This document shows, in pieces, positions 24,156 through 32,200 of a DNA stretch of 64,000 bases. The translations under genes were made by a program, and so were the position numbers. Position 1 is the first letter of the stretch. Every line of letters starts with the position of its first letter. Origin of the DNA: Amnibacterium flavum (GTDB lineage: Bacteria; Actinomycetota; Actinomycetes; Actinomycetales; Microbacteriaceae); the NCBI RefSeq assembly GCF_003097495.1, contig NZ_QEOP01000002.1, positions 992,001 through 1,056,000 of the forward strand, given 5' to 3'. The notes below the pieces were generated by a model that saw nothing but the letters and a program-made list of their open reading frames with translations, had not been told where the DNA came from and did no database searches.

Positions 24156-25319
24156 CTACCCGTCGGCCCCTGCGGTGAGCAGCCGTTCGTAGTTCACGGG
24201 GTCGGTGATCCCTTCGGTGTTGATGAACAGCACGACGCTGTCGGAGCCGAGTCCTGCTTCATCGAGGCGACCGGTGGAGGCCAGATCGAGGAGGGCCGCG
24301 GCACCCGCGACTCCCGACTCGCCTGACTCGATCCCCGCGTCGGCGAGGGCGACCGTGGCGCCGGCGAGGGTGTCGTCGTCGATGGCGATGAACCGGTCGG
24401 CGAGGCCGTCGACGACGGGCCAGGCGATGAGCGACGGGAGCCCGCAGTTCAGGCCCGCCATCGCGGATCGGTGGGGGCCGGGCACCTCGGTCATGTCGCC
24501 CGCTCGCGCCGATGCCATCAGGCAGTTCGCGGTGCTGGGCTCGACGATGATCGAGTCGACTCCGCGGCCGACGAAGTGGCGCAGCCCCGCGGCCGCGAAC
24601 GACCCGACGCCGGCCTGCAGCACGACATGCGTGGGGGAGGGGAGCGCTCGTTCCGCGACCTGGTCGTCGACCTCGTAGAAGAGGGTGGAGTAGCCGTCGA
24701 TCACGTCGCGGGGAGTGGTGACGTATCCGTCCCACGAGGTGTCGGAGATGACGAGGCGATCGGGGCCGGCCAGCTGCGCGGACGCGGCGATCGCATCGTC
24801 GTAGGTGCCGTCGACGACATCGACCCGGGCGCCCTCGCCCGCGATCGCGTCGATGCGAGCCTGCGCGGTGCCTTCCGGCACGAGGATCCAGGCGGCGAGC
24901 CCCATCTGACGTGCGAAGTAGGCCACTCCGCGCCCATGGTTACCGTCGGTGGCGGCGACGAGCATGAACTCGCGATCGGGCTGCTCGACTGTGAGACGCG
25001 AGACGGCCTCGCGGAGCGGCCCGAACTCGATGGGCACCGTCGGATCCGCGCCGAGCCACTCCCGCCAGATCGCTCGTCCACTGGCCCACGAGGCACCGAG
25101 GATCTTGAAGGACGGCAGGCTCGCTCGGAGCGCCTCGTTCTTGACCATGACGGCCCGGACGCCGAGTGCGGACGCCAGCGCCGGCACCTCGAGCAGGTCG
25201 GTCCGCTCGAACCCGGGCAGTGTGACGTGGAACGCCTGGGGCGCGCGACTGTCGGAGTCGAAGCCCGTTCCGTGGAGGTCGGGTGCGTCGAGGTCGCGGA
25301 GGTAGGTCGTGGTCGGCAT
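24156..25319 (-). CDS. PLP-dependent diaminopropionate ammonia-lyase-like enzyme
   Basis: A 387-residue fold-type II PLP enzyme. The Lys expected to bind PLP is in RASLPSFKILGASWA near residue 71, and a Gly-rich loop follows at TDGNHGRGVAYFARQMG. YVTTPRDVIDGYSTLFYEV and ESGESGVAGAAALLDL fit diaminopropionate ammonia-lyase and threonine dehydratase relatives. It would deaminate an amino acid to a keto acid plus ammonia. The ATG at 25319 has no Shine-Dalgarno; eight C residues stand directly before it. It follows the SDR gene at 26 bp and is likely co-transcribed with it. Confidence 0.85.
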   Translation of the reverse strand: MPTTTYLRDLDAPDLHGTGFDSDSRAPQAFHVTLPGFERTDLLEVPALASALGVRAVMVKNEALRASLPSFKILGASWASGRAIWREWLGADPTVPIEFGPLREAVSRLTVEQPDREFMLVAATDGNHGRGVAYFARQMGLAAWILVPEGTAQARIDAIAGEGARVDVVDGTYDDAIAASAQLAGPDRLVISDTSWDGYVTTPRDVIDGYSTLFYEVDDQVAERALPSPTHVVLQAGVGSFAAAGLRHFVGRGVDSIIVEPSTANCLMASARAGDMTEVPGPHRSAMAGLNCGLPSLIAWPVVDGLADRFIAIDDDTLAGATVALADAGIESGESGVAGAAALLDLASTGRLDEAGLGSDSVVLFINTEGITDPVNYERLLTAGADG

Positions 25320-25345
25320 CGGGGGGGGTTCGCTCTCTGCGGTGT

Positions 25346-26092
25346 TCAGACCGCGGTGTATCCGCCGTCGACGACGATGGATTGGCCGGTGATGTAGCGC
25401 GAGGCGTCGGACGCGAGGAACAGGATGGTGCCCGCGATGTCGTCCGGTGAGGCCTGGTAGCCGAGCGGGATCGACGACACCAGCTCGTCGAGTGCGGCGT
25501 CGGCGTCGTCCTGGAATCCCCAGAACGAGTCGTTGAAGGGGGTGTCGACCCATCCGGGGCTGACGGCGTTCACGGTGACACCGGCGGGGCCGAGCTCGTC
25601 TGCCACGGAGCGGACCAGGCCGAGCAGACCGCTCTTCGTCGCGTGGTAGGCGGGCATCCCGGCGTGGCCGCGAAGCGCACCGGTCGATGAGGTGACGATG
25701 ATCCGCCCCTGGCCGGAGCGTCGGAGCGCTGCCTCCGCCGCCTGGATGAAGAAGAACGGGGCGCGCAGATTGACGGCTGCGGATCGTTCCCACGAGTCGA
25801 GGGTCCAGTCGGCGAGGGGGTGGCTCTCGAGGACGGCCGCGTTGTAGAACAGCACGTCGAGTTCACCGTCCCAGAGCTCGAGGGCCGCGGCGATGACGTC
25901 GGTGGGCGCGAGAGGGTCGGCGAAGTCCGCGCGAACGACCGAGAGCGATCCCGGGTGCGCCGCGACCGAGTCGAGCAGCTCAGCTCCGGGTTCGGATCGG
26001 TCGGCGAGCAGGACGTCGTCTCCCCGAGCGAGGAAGGCCGCGACAGCGGCCGCACCGATGCCCGTCGAACCGCCGCAGACCAGAATTCGCAT
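25346..26092 (-). CDS. SDR-family oxidoreductase
   Basis: A 248-residue classical SDR: cofactor motif GGSTGIGAAAV at residues 7-17, NAA in the fourth strand, catalytic Ser in TSSTGALRG, and YHATK. It ends in ITGQSIVVDGGYT. It reduces or oxidises a hydroxyl/carbonyl using NAD(P). AGAGAGGA precedes the ATG. It is transcribed divergently from the Ggt-like gene, with AT-rich site A between. Confidence 0.9.
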   Translation of the reverse strand: MRILVCGGSTGIGAAAVAAFLARGDDVLLADRSEPGAELLDSVAAHPGSLSVVRADFADPLAPTDVIAAALELWDGELDVLFYNAAVLESHPLADWTLDSWERSAAVNLRAPFFFIQAAEAALRRSGQGRIIVTSSTGALRGHAGMPAYHATKSGLLGLVRSVADELGPAGVTVNAVSPGWVDTPFNDSFWGFQDDADAALDELVSSIPLGYQASPDDIAGTILFLASDASRYITGQSIVVDGGYTAV

Positions 26093-26106
26093 GCCGTCGT
26101 CCTCTC

Positions 26107-26129
26107 TCGTATTATTTATACAAGATACA
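26107..26129. promoter_or_regulatory. AT-rich operator/promoter site A (divergent promoter)
   Basis: On the minus strand this reads TGTATCTTGTATAAATAATA followed by CGA, unusual in a GC-rich genome. The same string with few changes occurs at 32167-32187 (TGTATCTTTTATAAATTATG) and the core GTATAAATTATC at 34189-34200. It lies between the SDR and Ggt-like genes and is probably bound by the GntR/FCD regulator at 28874. Confidence 0.6.
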
Positions 26130-26138
26130 GGAGGTCGT

Positions 26139-27593
26139 GTGCGACGACAGGCAGCAGAAGCAACCGGACCCACAGGTTCGGCGTCGACCGCGCACCCGAT
26201 CGCCACCGAGGCTGCGCTCGCGGTCCTTGCGGAAGGCGGCTCGGCCGTCGATGCGGCCATCGCCGCCCACCTGGTGCTCGCCGTCGTCGCTCCCCAGGCG
26301 ACCGGCGTCGGCGGCGACCTGCTGGCGCTCGTGCACTCGGGCGATGAGGTCGTCGCTTTCGGCGGTACCGGGCTCACTCCGGCGTCCATGCCGGTCGACA
26401 CCACGGCCGCCGGCGCGACCGTCACCGTCCCCGGGTTCCTCGCGGCATGCGCGGACATGCATCGGATGTTCGGCCGGCTGCCCTGGGAGCGACTGTTCGA
26501 AATGCCCATCGCCCTCGCTGACGGCGGCATCCACGTCGACGGTCCGCTGCACGACGCCGCCGAGGAGCAGCGCTCCCGTCTCCAGCCCTTCGCATCGTCC
26601 TACGCCCTGCTGGGGCTCGCTCCGGGCGACCTCTGGCGCCAGCCCGAGCTCGCGGCTCTTCTCCGGTCGGTCTCGATCCGCGGAGCCCGCGCCTTCTACG
26701 AGGAGTCCGGGGGAGGCATCGCCTCCGCGGTGGCATCGGCGGGCGGCGCGATGCAGCCGTCGGACCTGATCGGCCACGAGACGATGATCGGCTCCCCGAT
26801 CTCCTCGACGGCCGAGGGGATCGCTCTGAGCGTGCAGCCGGCGCCGACCCAGGGTGTGCTGCTCGCGATGGCGTTCCGCTGGATCGAGGGCCACCGGGAC
26901 CTCCTCTCCGAAGGGAACCTCGATCACCTCCTCGTCGAGGCGACCGGTGCCGCGTTCGAATTCAGGGACGACGCATTCCGCGGAGCCGGACTGCTCGACG
27001 AACCGCTCGCGGTCTCACTCGACCGCGCGACGCGGCGCGACGGCCCCCGCGCCTATCTGCACACCGCGGGCGTCGCGACGGCGGACGCCGACGGGCTCGT
27101 GGTCTCGTCGCTGTCGAGCGTCTTTGACGACTTCGGATCCGCGGTCCTCGTGCCCGAGCTCGGCATCGTCCTCAACAACCGCGCCGAAGGGTTCACGGCC
27201 GGCGCCAATTCCTATCGGCCCGGTGCGCGCCCCGTCCACACACTCGCCCCGGCCATGGTCGAGACGGCGGACGGCGTCATGGCGATCGCGACCCCCGGTG
27301 CCGACGGCCAGGTGCAGACGCTCCTCGCCATATTGACGCGACACCTGCTGCTGGGTATGCCCCTCGCCGACGCCGTGTCACGCCCGAGGTGGAGGAGCCA
27401 GAGCGGCGATGTCCTCGTCGAACGCTCCTTCCCCGAGGGGGAGCAGGCCGGATTGATCGCACGCGGACACCGAGTCGTCGTCCGTCCGGATGGGATCGAC
27501 GCGTTCGGCGCCGTGGTGGCGGCGGGCTCGCGGGAGGGCACGACCTGGTCCCTCGCCGACTGGCGCCGACAGACCGAGACAGGAGCCGTCTGA
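26139..27593 (+). CDS. Gamma-glutamyltransferase-family (Ntn) hydrolase
   Basis: A 484-residue Ggt/oxamate-amidohydrolase-like protein, with HPIATEAALAVLAEGGSAVDA at the N terminus and TAGVATADADGLVVS as the autoprocessing segment (Thr as the N-terminal nucleophile). The usual PGG motif is replaced by TPGADGQVQ, so it may be an amidohydrolase rather than a true transpeptidase. Start is GTG 26139 with AGGAGG at 26129-26134. The frame is open further upstream. It overlaps the M20 gene by 3 bases. Confidence 0.82.
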   Translation: MRRQAAEATGPTGSASTAHPIATEAALAVLAEGGSAVDAAIAAHLVLAVVAPQATGVGGDLLALVHSGDEVVAFGGTGLTPASMPVDTTAAGATVTVPGFLAACADMHRMFGRLPWERLFEMPIALADGGIHVDGPLHDAAEEQRSRLQPFASSYALLGLAPGDLWRQPELAALLRSVSIRGARAFYEESGGGIASAVASAGGAMQPSDLIGHETMIGSPISSTAEGIALSVQPAPTQGVLLAMAFRWIEGHRDLLSEGNLDHLLVEATGAAFEFRDDAFRGAGLLDEPLAVSLDRATRRDGPRAYLHTAGVATADADGLVVSSLSSVFDDFGSAVLVPELGIVLNNRAEGFTAGANSYRPGARPVHTLAPAMVETADGVMAIATPGADGQVQTLLAILTRHLLLGMPLADAVSRPRWRSQSGDVLVERSFPEGEQAGLIARGHRVVVRPDGIDAFGAVVAAGSREGTTWSLADWRRQTETGAV

Positions 27594-28825
27594 TGACGAA
27601 TCGCACCGGAACCGATGACGCCCTCGGCATCGAGATCGAGAGCCGACGCGAGCAGATCGTCGAGCTGTGCGCGGCCCTGGTCGCGGCGCACAGCGTCACC
27701 CCGCCCGGCGATACGACCGCTCCGGCCCGGGTGACCCGCGACGCTCTCGTCGAGCTCGGCATCGATGCCCGATTCGAGGCGCGAGACCCGCGCAAACCGA
27801 GTGTGGTCGCCGAGATCGACTCGGGGCGGAGCGGTCCGCATCTCATCCTCAACTGCCATCTCGACACCATGCCCGCCGGCGACGAGTCGCAGTGGACCGT
27901 GACCCCGTGGGAGTTGACACGCAAGGACGGTCGGCTCTACGGGTTGGGGATGGGCAACATGAAGGGCTCCGTGGCTGCCATGGTCCACGCCCTCGACCTT
28001 CTGCGCCTCCGCAAAGACGAGTGGACCGGGCGAATCACCCTGCTCGCGGTCAGCGACGAGGTCGCCTTCGGAGACGACGGCGCCGGCTATCTGCTCGAGG
28101 CCTTCCCCGACTTCGTCGGCGACGCCCTGCTCTGCGGCGAGGGCGCAGGGTTCAAGCGGCTCGCCATCGGCGAGAAGGGGCTCCTCTGGCTCCGACTCGA
28201 GACGACAGGGCCGGTAGGACATTCATCGAAGGCACGGCGTGGGGCCACCGCCACCTCGTCGCTCGTCGCCGCTCTCGCGCGCATCGACGAGCTCGGCGGC
28301 GAGCCGTCGGCGCTGCCGGCCGGACTCACCGGGATCCCCGTCGCCGAAGACGATTTCGGGTTCCGACTGACCGCCAACATCGGCACGATCACCGGCGGCT
28401 CGTTCATCGGCCAGAGCGCGACCGAAGCGTCAGCCGAGATCGACTTCCGCGTCCCGCCCGGCATGACCATCGCCGATCTCGAGGACCGGGTGCGCTCGCT
28501 CGTCTCGGATCTGCCCTCGGTGACGGTGACGCGCATCAAGGGCTGGGACGCGAACTGGACCGACCTCGACGATCCGATGCTGGCGAGCTGGCAGCGAGTC
28601 CACCGAGCCATCAGCGGACGGGACGCCGAGCTGTGCGTCCGTCAGCCGGCGAGCGACGGCAGCCGCTGGCGCACCAGGGGAGTGCCGGCGCTCTGCTTCG
28701 GCCCTCAGCCGTACAACTCGGCGGACATCGACGACTTCGCGGAGGAGGACGAGACGCTGCGCTGCGTGGCCCTGTTCACCGGCACCGCCCTCGATTACCT
28801 CCGAACTGGGGCGGTCGCTCAGTAG
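27593..28825 (+). CDS. M20-family amidohydrolase/peptidase with an Asp-to-Asn metal-site change
   Basis: A 410-residue member of the ArgE/DapE/ACY1 family. Metal ligand His89 is in NCHLD with Asp91; a general base Glu156 fits VSDEVAFG. The bridging metal ligand, normally Asp in GxxDMKG, is Asn122 in GMGNMKGS. This could alter metal use or weaken catalysis. The ATG overlaps the stop of the Ggt-like gene (ATGA), so the two are translationally coupled and probably act in one pathway on an N-acyl or gamma-glutamyl compound. Confidence 0.85.
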   Translation: MTNRTGTDDALGIEIESRREQIVELCAALVAAHSVTPPGDTTAPARVTRDALVELGIDARFEARDPRKPSVVAEIDSGRSGPHLILNCHLDTMPAGDESQWTVTPWELTRKDGRLYGLGMGNMKGSVAAMVHALDLLRLRKDEWTGRITLLAVSDEVAFGDDGAGYLLEAFPDFVGDALLCGEGAGFKRLAIGEKGLLWLRLETTGPVGHSSKARRGATATSSLVAALARIDELGGEPSALPAGLTGIPVAEDDFGFRLTANIGTITGGSFIGQSATEASAEIDFRVPPGMTIADLEDRVRSLVSDLPSVTVTRIKGWDANWTDLDDPMLASWQRVHRAISGRDAELCVRQPASDGSRWRTRGVPALCFGPQPYNSADIDDFAEEDETLRCVALFTGTALDYLRTGAVAQ

Positions 28826-28846
28826 CCGATTACCTGGTCGGAGGCT

Positions 28847-28864
28847 GATATATAAGGTATATTC
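28847..28864. promoter_or_regulatory. AT-rich operator/promoter site B before the GntR gene
   Basis: GATATATAAGGTATATTC stands 10 bases before the regulator start and is an imperfect palindrome. It shares TATATAA and TATTCGG with site C at 32115. It suggests autoregulation, and TATATT can also serve as the -10 hexamer. Confidence 0.5.
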
Positions 28865-28873
28865 GGCTGGGCC

Positions 28874-29554
28874 ATGACTCTCGATGCCCTGCAGATCAAC
28901 CTGTCCCTTCCTACGGTGGGGCCGTCGGAGACGCTCCCCGCCCGGGTGCACGCGATCCTCGAACAGGCCATCATCGACGGACGGTTCGAGCCCGAGAGTC
29001 GCATCCACGCCGATGACCTCGCCGCGCACTTCGGAGTCAGTCGCATTCCCGTGCGCGAAGCCCTGCGCTCATTGCACGAGGCCGGCTGGGTCGAGATCCG
29101 ACCGAGATACGGCGTGCGCGTGCGATCCCGCGACCCGCTCGAGCTCGACGACCTGTTCGAGTTCCGGGCCGAGGTGGAGCGCACCGTCGCCCGCTTCGCA
29201 GCGGAGCGCCGTGACGAGGACGACCTCGCGGCCTTCGCCGAGATCGTCGAATCCAGCCGCGTCGCCCGCGACGCCCACGATCTCGAGACACTCGACGCCA
29301 ACGGTCTGCGGCTGTACGCGACGCTGCGCGCCGCCGCCAAGAATGCGGTCATGGCCGAGTCGTCGGTGTCGCTGGAGAAGCGGGCGCGGTTCTACTACGT
29401 GACGATCGCGAACGACCTCGGCCTCGACTGGACGTACGTGCACGAGAGGGTCGTCGACTTCATCCGCGCCGGCGACGGCATCGCGGCGGGCGACCTCATC
29501 CACGACCACATCCTGAAGACGGGTCAGCAGACCCGCGAGCTCCTCTTCCGCTGA
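28874..29554 (+). CDS. GntR-family (FCD subgroup) transcriptional regulator
   Basis: A 226-residue regulator with a winged HTH (about 25-90: SRIHADDLAAHFGVSRIPVREALRSLHEAGWV, PRYGVRVR) and an FCD helical ligand domain (LFEFRAEVERTVARFAAE...). FCD proteins bind small carboxylates, amino acids or sugars acids and usually repress neighbouring catabolic genes. It sits in the middle of the 24-35 kb locus and AT-rich sites precede most promoters there, so it is the likely local regulator. Confidence 0.9.
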   Translation: MTLDALQINLSLPTVGPSETLPARVHAILEQAIIDGRFEPESRIHADDLAAHFGVSRIPVREALRSLHEAGWVEIRPRYGVRVRSRDPLELDDLFEFRAEVERTVARFAAERRDEDDLAAFAEIVESSRVARDAHDLETLDANGLRLYATLRAAAKNAVMAESSVSLEKRARFYYVTIANDLGLDWTYVHERVVDFIRAGDGIAAGDLIHDHILKTGQQTRELLFR

Positions 29555-29594
29555 CCCGTGCGGGCCGCTCGGCTGAGGAGCTCGACCGAACCCC

Positions 29595-30389
29595 TCAGTC
29601 GTTCTCCCACTCGAGCTTGTTGAGGAACTGGCGCAGCCGCGCGCTTTTGGGGCGTTCGAGCACCTGAGCGGGATCGCCCTCCTCGACGATGACGCCGCCG
29701 TCGATGAAGATCACGCGCGACGCGACGTGACGGGCGAAGCTCATCTCGTGGGTGACGACCGCCATGGTCGTCCCCTGCGACGCCAGCGACTTCATGGTGT
29801 CGAGGACCTCGCCGCGCAGCTCGGGGTCGAGTGCCGACGTGGGCTCGTCGAAGAGCACGACCCGCGGTTCCAGCGCGAGCGCGCGGGCGATCGCGACACG
29901 CTGCTGCTGGCCGCCGGACAGACGTGTGGGGCGCACATCGTCTTTTCCGACGATGCCGACTCGCGTGAGGAGCTGCTGAGCGCGCGCCTCCGAGTCGGCC
30001 CTGCTCATGCCGCGCACGTAGCGGGGGCCCGCCGCGACATTCTCGAGCACGGTCATATTCGGGAAGAGGTTGAACTGCTGGAAGACCATTCCGACCTCGC
30101 GGCGCAGCGCCATGAGGTTCGCGGGCCGCGAGTCGACGACCTGTCCGCGCACCCGGATCTCGCCCGATGTCGGCGTCTCCAGCATGTTGATGCAGCGGAG
30201 CATCGTGCTCTTGCCCGAACCACTCGGCCCGAGGATGACGACCACCTCGCCGAGGGCGATGTCGAGGTCGATGCCCTTCAGCACCTCGTTGTCGCCGTAC
30301 GACTTGTGCAGGTCGCGGAGCTCGATCTCGTAGTGCTCCCCGGCGGGCAGTCCGCTCTTGCGGCCGAGCGGGACGGTGACCTCAGGCAT
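29595..30389 (-). CDS. Amino-acid ABC transporter ATP-binding protein (GlnQ/HisP type)
   Basis: A 264-residue polar-amino-acid ATPase: Walker A GPSGSGKST, Q-loop FQQFNLF, signature LSGGQQQRVAIARALA, Walker B VVLFDEPTSALDPE and switch His in VTHEMSF. It energises uptake with the permease and binding protein upstream. It overlaps the permease gene by 8 bases. The last gene of the three-gene operon on this strand. Confidence 0.94.
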   Translation of the reverse strand: MPEVTVPLGRKSGLPAGEHYEIELRDLHKSYGDNEVLKGIDLDIALGEVVVILGPSGSGKSTMLRCINMLETPTSGEIRVRGQVVDSRPANLMALRREVGMVFQQFNLFPNMTVLENVAAGPRYVRGMSRADSEARAQQLLTRVGIVGKDDVRPTRLSGGQQQRVAIARALALEPRVVLFDEPTSALDPELRGEVLDTMKSLASQGTTMAVVTHEMSFARHVASRVIFIDGGVIVEEGDPAQVLERPKSARLRQFLNKLEWEND

Positions 30390-31050
30390 TGACGACCTGC
30401 TTCTTGTGGAGGTAGCTGACGAGGGCGGAGAGGGGGATGTTGATCGCGAGGTAGAACACGGTCACGACGAGCAGGCTCTCGAGGTTGCGGAAGGTGCTGG
30501 CGCCGAGGGTCTGGCTCACGCTCATCAGCTCGGCGACGCCGATGACGGAGACCAGACTGGTGTCTTTCGTCAGCGACACGAGCATGTTGCCGACGGGCGG
30601 TAGCATCCGCCGGATCGCCTGGGGGAGGATCACGCGGCGGAGCGCGGTCGAATCCTTCATCCCCATGGCCCGCGATGCCTCCCACTGGCCGCGGTCGATG
30701 GAGGTGATGCCGGCCTTGAAGATCTCCGCGTAGAACGCGGCGTAGTTGAGCGACAGCGCGATGATGCCGCTGACCAGGGCGTTGACCGTGATGCCGACGA
30801 TCGGCAGCAGGAAGAAGATGGTGACGATCTGGACGAGCAGCGGGGTGAGGCGGAACAGGTCGACGTAGGCGCGGACCGGCCCTCGCACGTACCAGCGCTC
30901 GGAGGTCAGGCCGATCCCGGCGAACAGGCCGATGACGAGCGATGCGACCGTCGCGATGGCCAGGATCTCGAGGGTGAGCAGCGCCGCCTCGAAGAAGAGC
31001 GGATAGCGCGCGAGCACCGCCGAGAAGTCGAACTGATAGCCGCCGTTCAC
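30382..31050 (-). CDS. Amino-acid ABC transporter permease (HisM/GlnP type)
   Basis: A 222-residue inner-membrane permease with about five spans. The EAA loop is EASRAMGMKDSTALRRVILPQAIRRMLPP in the usual place. It forms the pore with a second copy or partner; only one permease gene is present, so a homodimer is likely. The ATG at 31050 has AGGAGG eight bases upstream. Confidence 0.92.
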   Translation of the reverse strand: MNGGYQFDFSAVLARYPLFFEAALLTLEILAIATVASLVIGLFAGIGLTSERWYVRGPVRAYVDLFRLTPLLVQIVTIFFLLPIVGITVNALVSGIIALSLNYAAFYAEIFKAGITSIDRGQWEASRAMGMKDSTALRRVILPQAIRRMLPPVGNMLVSLTKDTSLVSVIGVAELMSVSQTLGASTFRNLESLLVVTVFYLAINIPLSALVSYLHKKQVVNA

Positions 31051-31094
31051 AGGAGGTCCCTTCTTGCCGCTCTTCTCATCGCTTCGACGAGGAC

Positions 31095-31128
31095 GGTGGT
31101 CCCGTCATCGGCTGATGACGGGACCACC
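31095..31128 (-). terminator. 15-bp hairpin between binding protein and permease genes
   Basis: GGTGGTCCCGTCATC (31095-31109) pairs perfectly with 31114-31128, loop of 4 nt. It follows the binding protein stop and precedes the permease. Such hairpins usually attenuate or protect the 3' end so that more binding protein than permease is made. Confidence 0.7.
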
Positions 31129-31135
31129 TCCTTGA

Positions 31136-32050
31136 TCACTGGTTCTCGAGCTCGGCGGCCCACTTCTCGATGCGCTCGGCCTCGCGGCCGGTGTCGACGA
31201 GGTCGGCGACCCAGGTGTTGAGGCACGAGGCGAACTCGGTGTCGCCCTTGCTGAGCCCGAACGCGACATCGAAGGGGTCGATGATGTCGGACTCCTCGGG
31301 ACGCTCGGTGGTCACGCGACCGTTGAGGCCGATGGCCGCGAGCTTCGGGTTGGTGTAGTTGGTCAGCAGGAGCTTCATGACACCCGACTCGCCCATGGTC
31401 GACTGCGCGCGACCGCCGGAGAGGAAGTCGTAGGGGATCAGCTGGCCGCGGAGCGCGGCATCGACCTGCGGCGCGTTCGGGATGTACTTCGCCGCCAGGT
31501 CGCCCTGCGCGGTTCCGGTGCCGAACGCGAAGGTGTTCGAGGCCACGTCGAGGTCGTCGATCGTCTCGTAGTCGGAGTCCTCACGGACGTAGAACAGCTG
31601 ACCCGAGAGGTAGTAGGGATCGGTGAAGTCGATGACCTGGCGCCGCTCCTCGGTGTCGAACAGCTGGGCGCCGATGATGTCGGCCTTGCCGGACTGGATG
31701 GCGGGGGCGAGGAGCGAGTAGTCGTACTCGGTGATGTTGAGGTCGACACCGAGGATCGCCGCGAGCTCCGCCGCGTTGTCGGGCTCCACCCCGACGTAAT
31801 CGCCGTTGTCGTCCTTGAAGGTGAAGGGCGGCGAGATGCCCGTCGCCCATTCGAGGGTTCCGCGGGACTGGATGTCGGCGATCGTCTCCGAGGCCTCGGG
31901 AGTGCACGCATCCGCGACGGCCGAAGCGATCTCGACATCGGACTCGACGGGTGCTGAGCTGGCGTCGGTGCTGGGGGAGGACGAGCAGGCCGCGAGCAGG
32001 GCGATTGCCGCCAGACCGGCGACCCCTGCTCCGATTCTCTTGATGTTCAC
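31136..32050 (-). CDS. Amino-acid ABC transporter substrate-binding lipoprotein
   Basis: A 304-residue extracellular binding protein. The signal peptide ends in IALLAACSS with the lipidated Cys at about residue 22. The mature part has family-3 features: TLEWATGISPPFTFKDDNGDYVGVEPD and a long hinge with GRAQSTMGESGV. It feeds the permease/ATPase pair. Likely substrate is a polar amino acid or related compound. Its promoter region carries site C. Confidence 0.92.
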   Translation of the reverse strand: MNIKRIGAGVAGLAAIALLAACSSSPSTDASSAPVESDVEIASAVADACTPEASETIADIQSRGTLEWATGISPPFTFKDDNGDYVGVEPDNAAELAAILGVDLNITEYDYSLLAPAIQSGKADIIGAQLFDTEERRQVIDFTDPYYLSGQLFYVREDSDYETIDDLDVASNTFAFGTGTAQGDLAAKYIPNAPQVDAALRGQLIPYDFLSGGRAQSTMGESGVMKLLLTNYTNPKLAAIGLNGRVTTERPEESDIIDPFDVAFGLSKGDTEFASCLNTWVADLVDTGREAERIEKWAAELENQ

Positions 32051-32114
32051 GAGCGTCCTTTCAGAATGCCGGTGAGGGGATGAGTGGTGCCGTGGGCCGC
32101 GGAAGAACCGCTAC

Positions 32115-32129
32115 GTATATAAAATATTC
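32115..32129. promoter_or_regulatory. AT-rich site C before the ABC operon
   Basis: GTATATAAAATATTC lies about 65 bases before the binding protein start and resembles sites A, B, D and E. Shared with site B: TATATAA and TATTCGG. Confidence 0.5.
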
Positions 32130-32166
32130 GGTGCGTGTCCACCGTGTTACCGTCCGGTTACGGACA

Positions 32167-32187
32167 TGTATCTTTTATAAATTATGC
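32167..32187. promoter_or_regulatory. AT-rich site D before the monooxygenase gene
   Basis: TGTATCTTTTATAAATTATG followed by C, near-identical to the complement of site A. The TATGCT at 32183-32188 could be the -10 hexamer of the monooxygenase promoter, whose leader would be only a few bases long. Confidence 0.6.
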
Positions 32188-32200
32188 TAGCTTGGCGGGC

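Noticed and set aside
24156-25319. Threonine dehydratase
   Set aside because: The pattern around PLP Lys and the GVAGAAALLDL end fit the diaminopropionate ammonia-lyase group better, although the substrate remains unknown.
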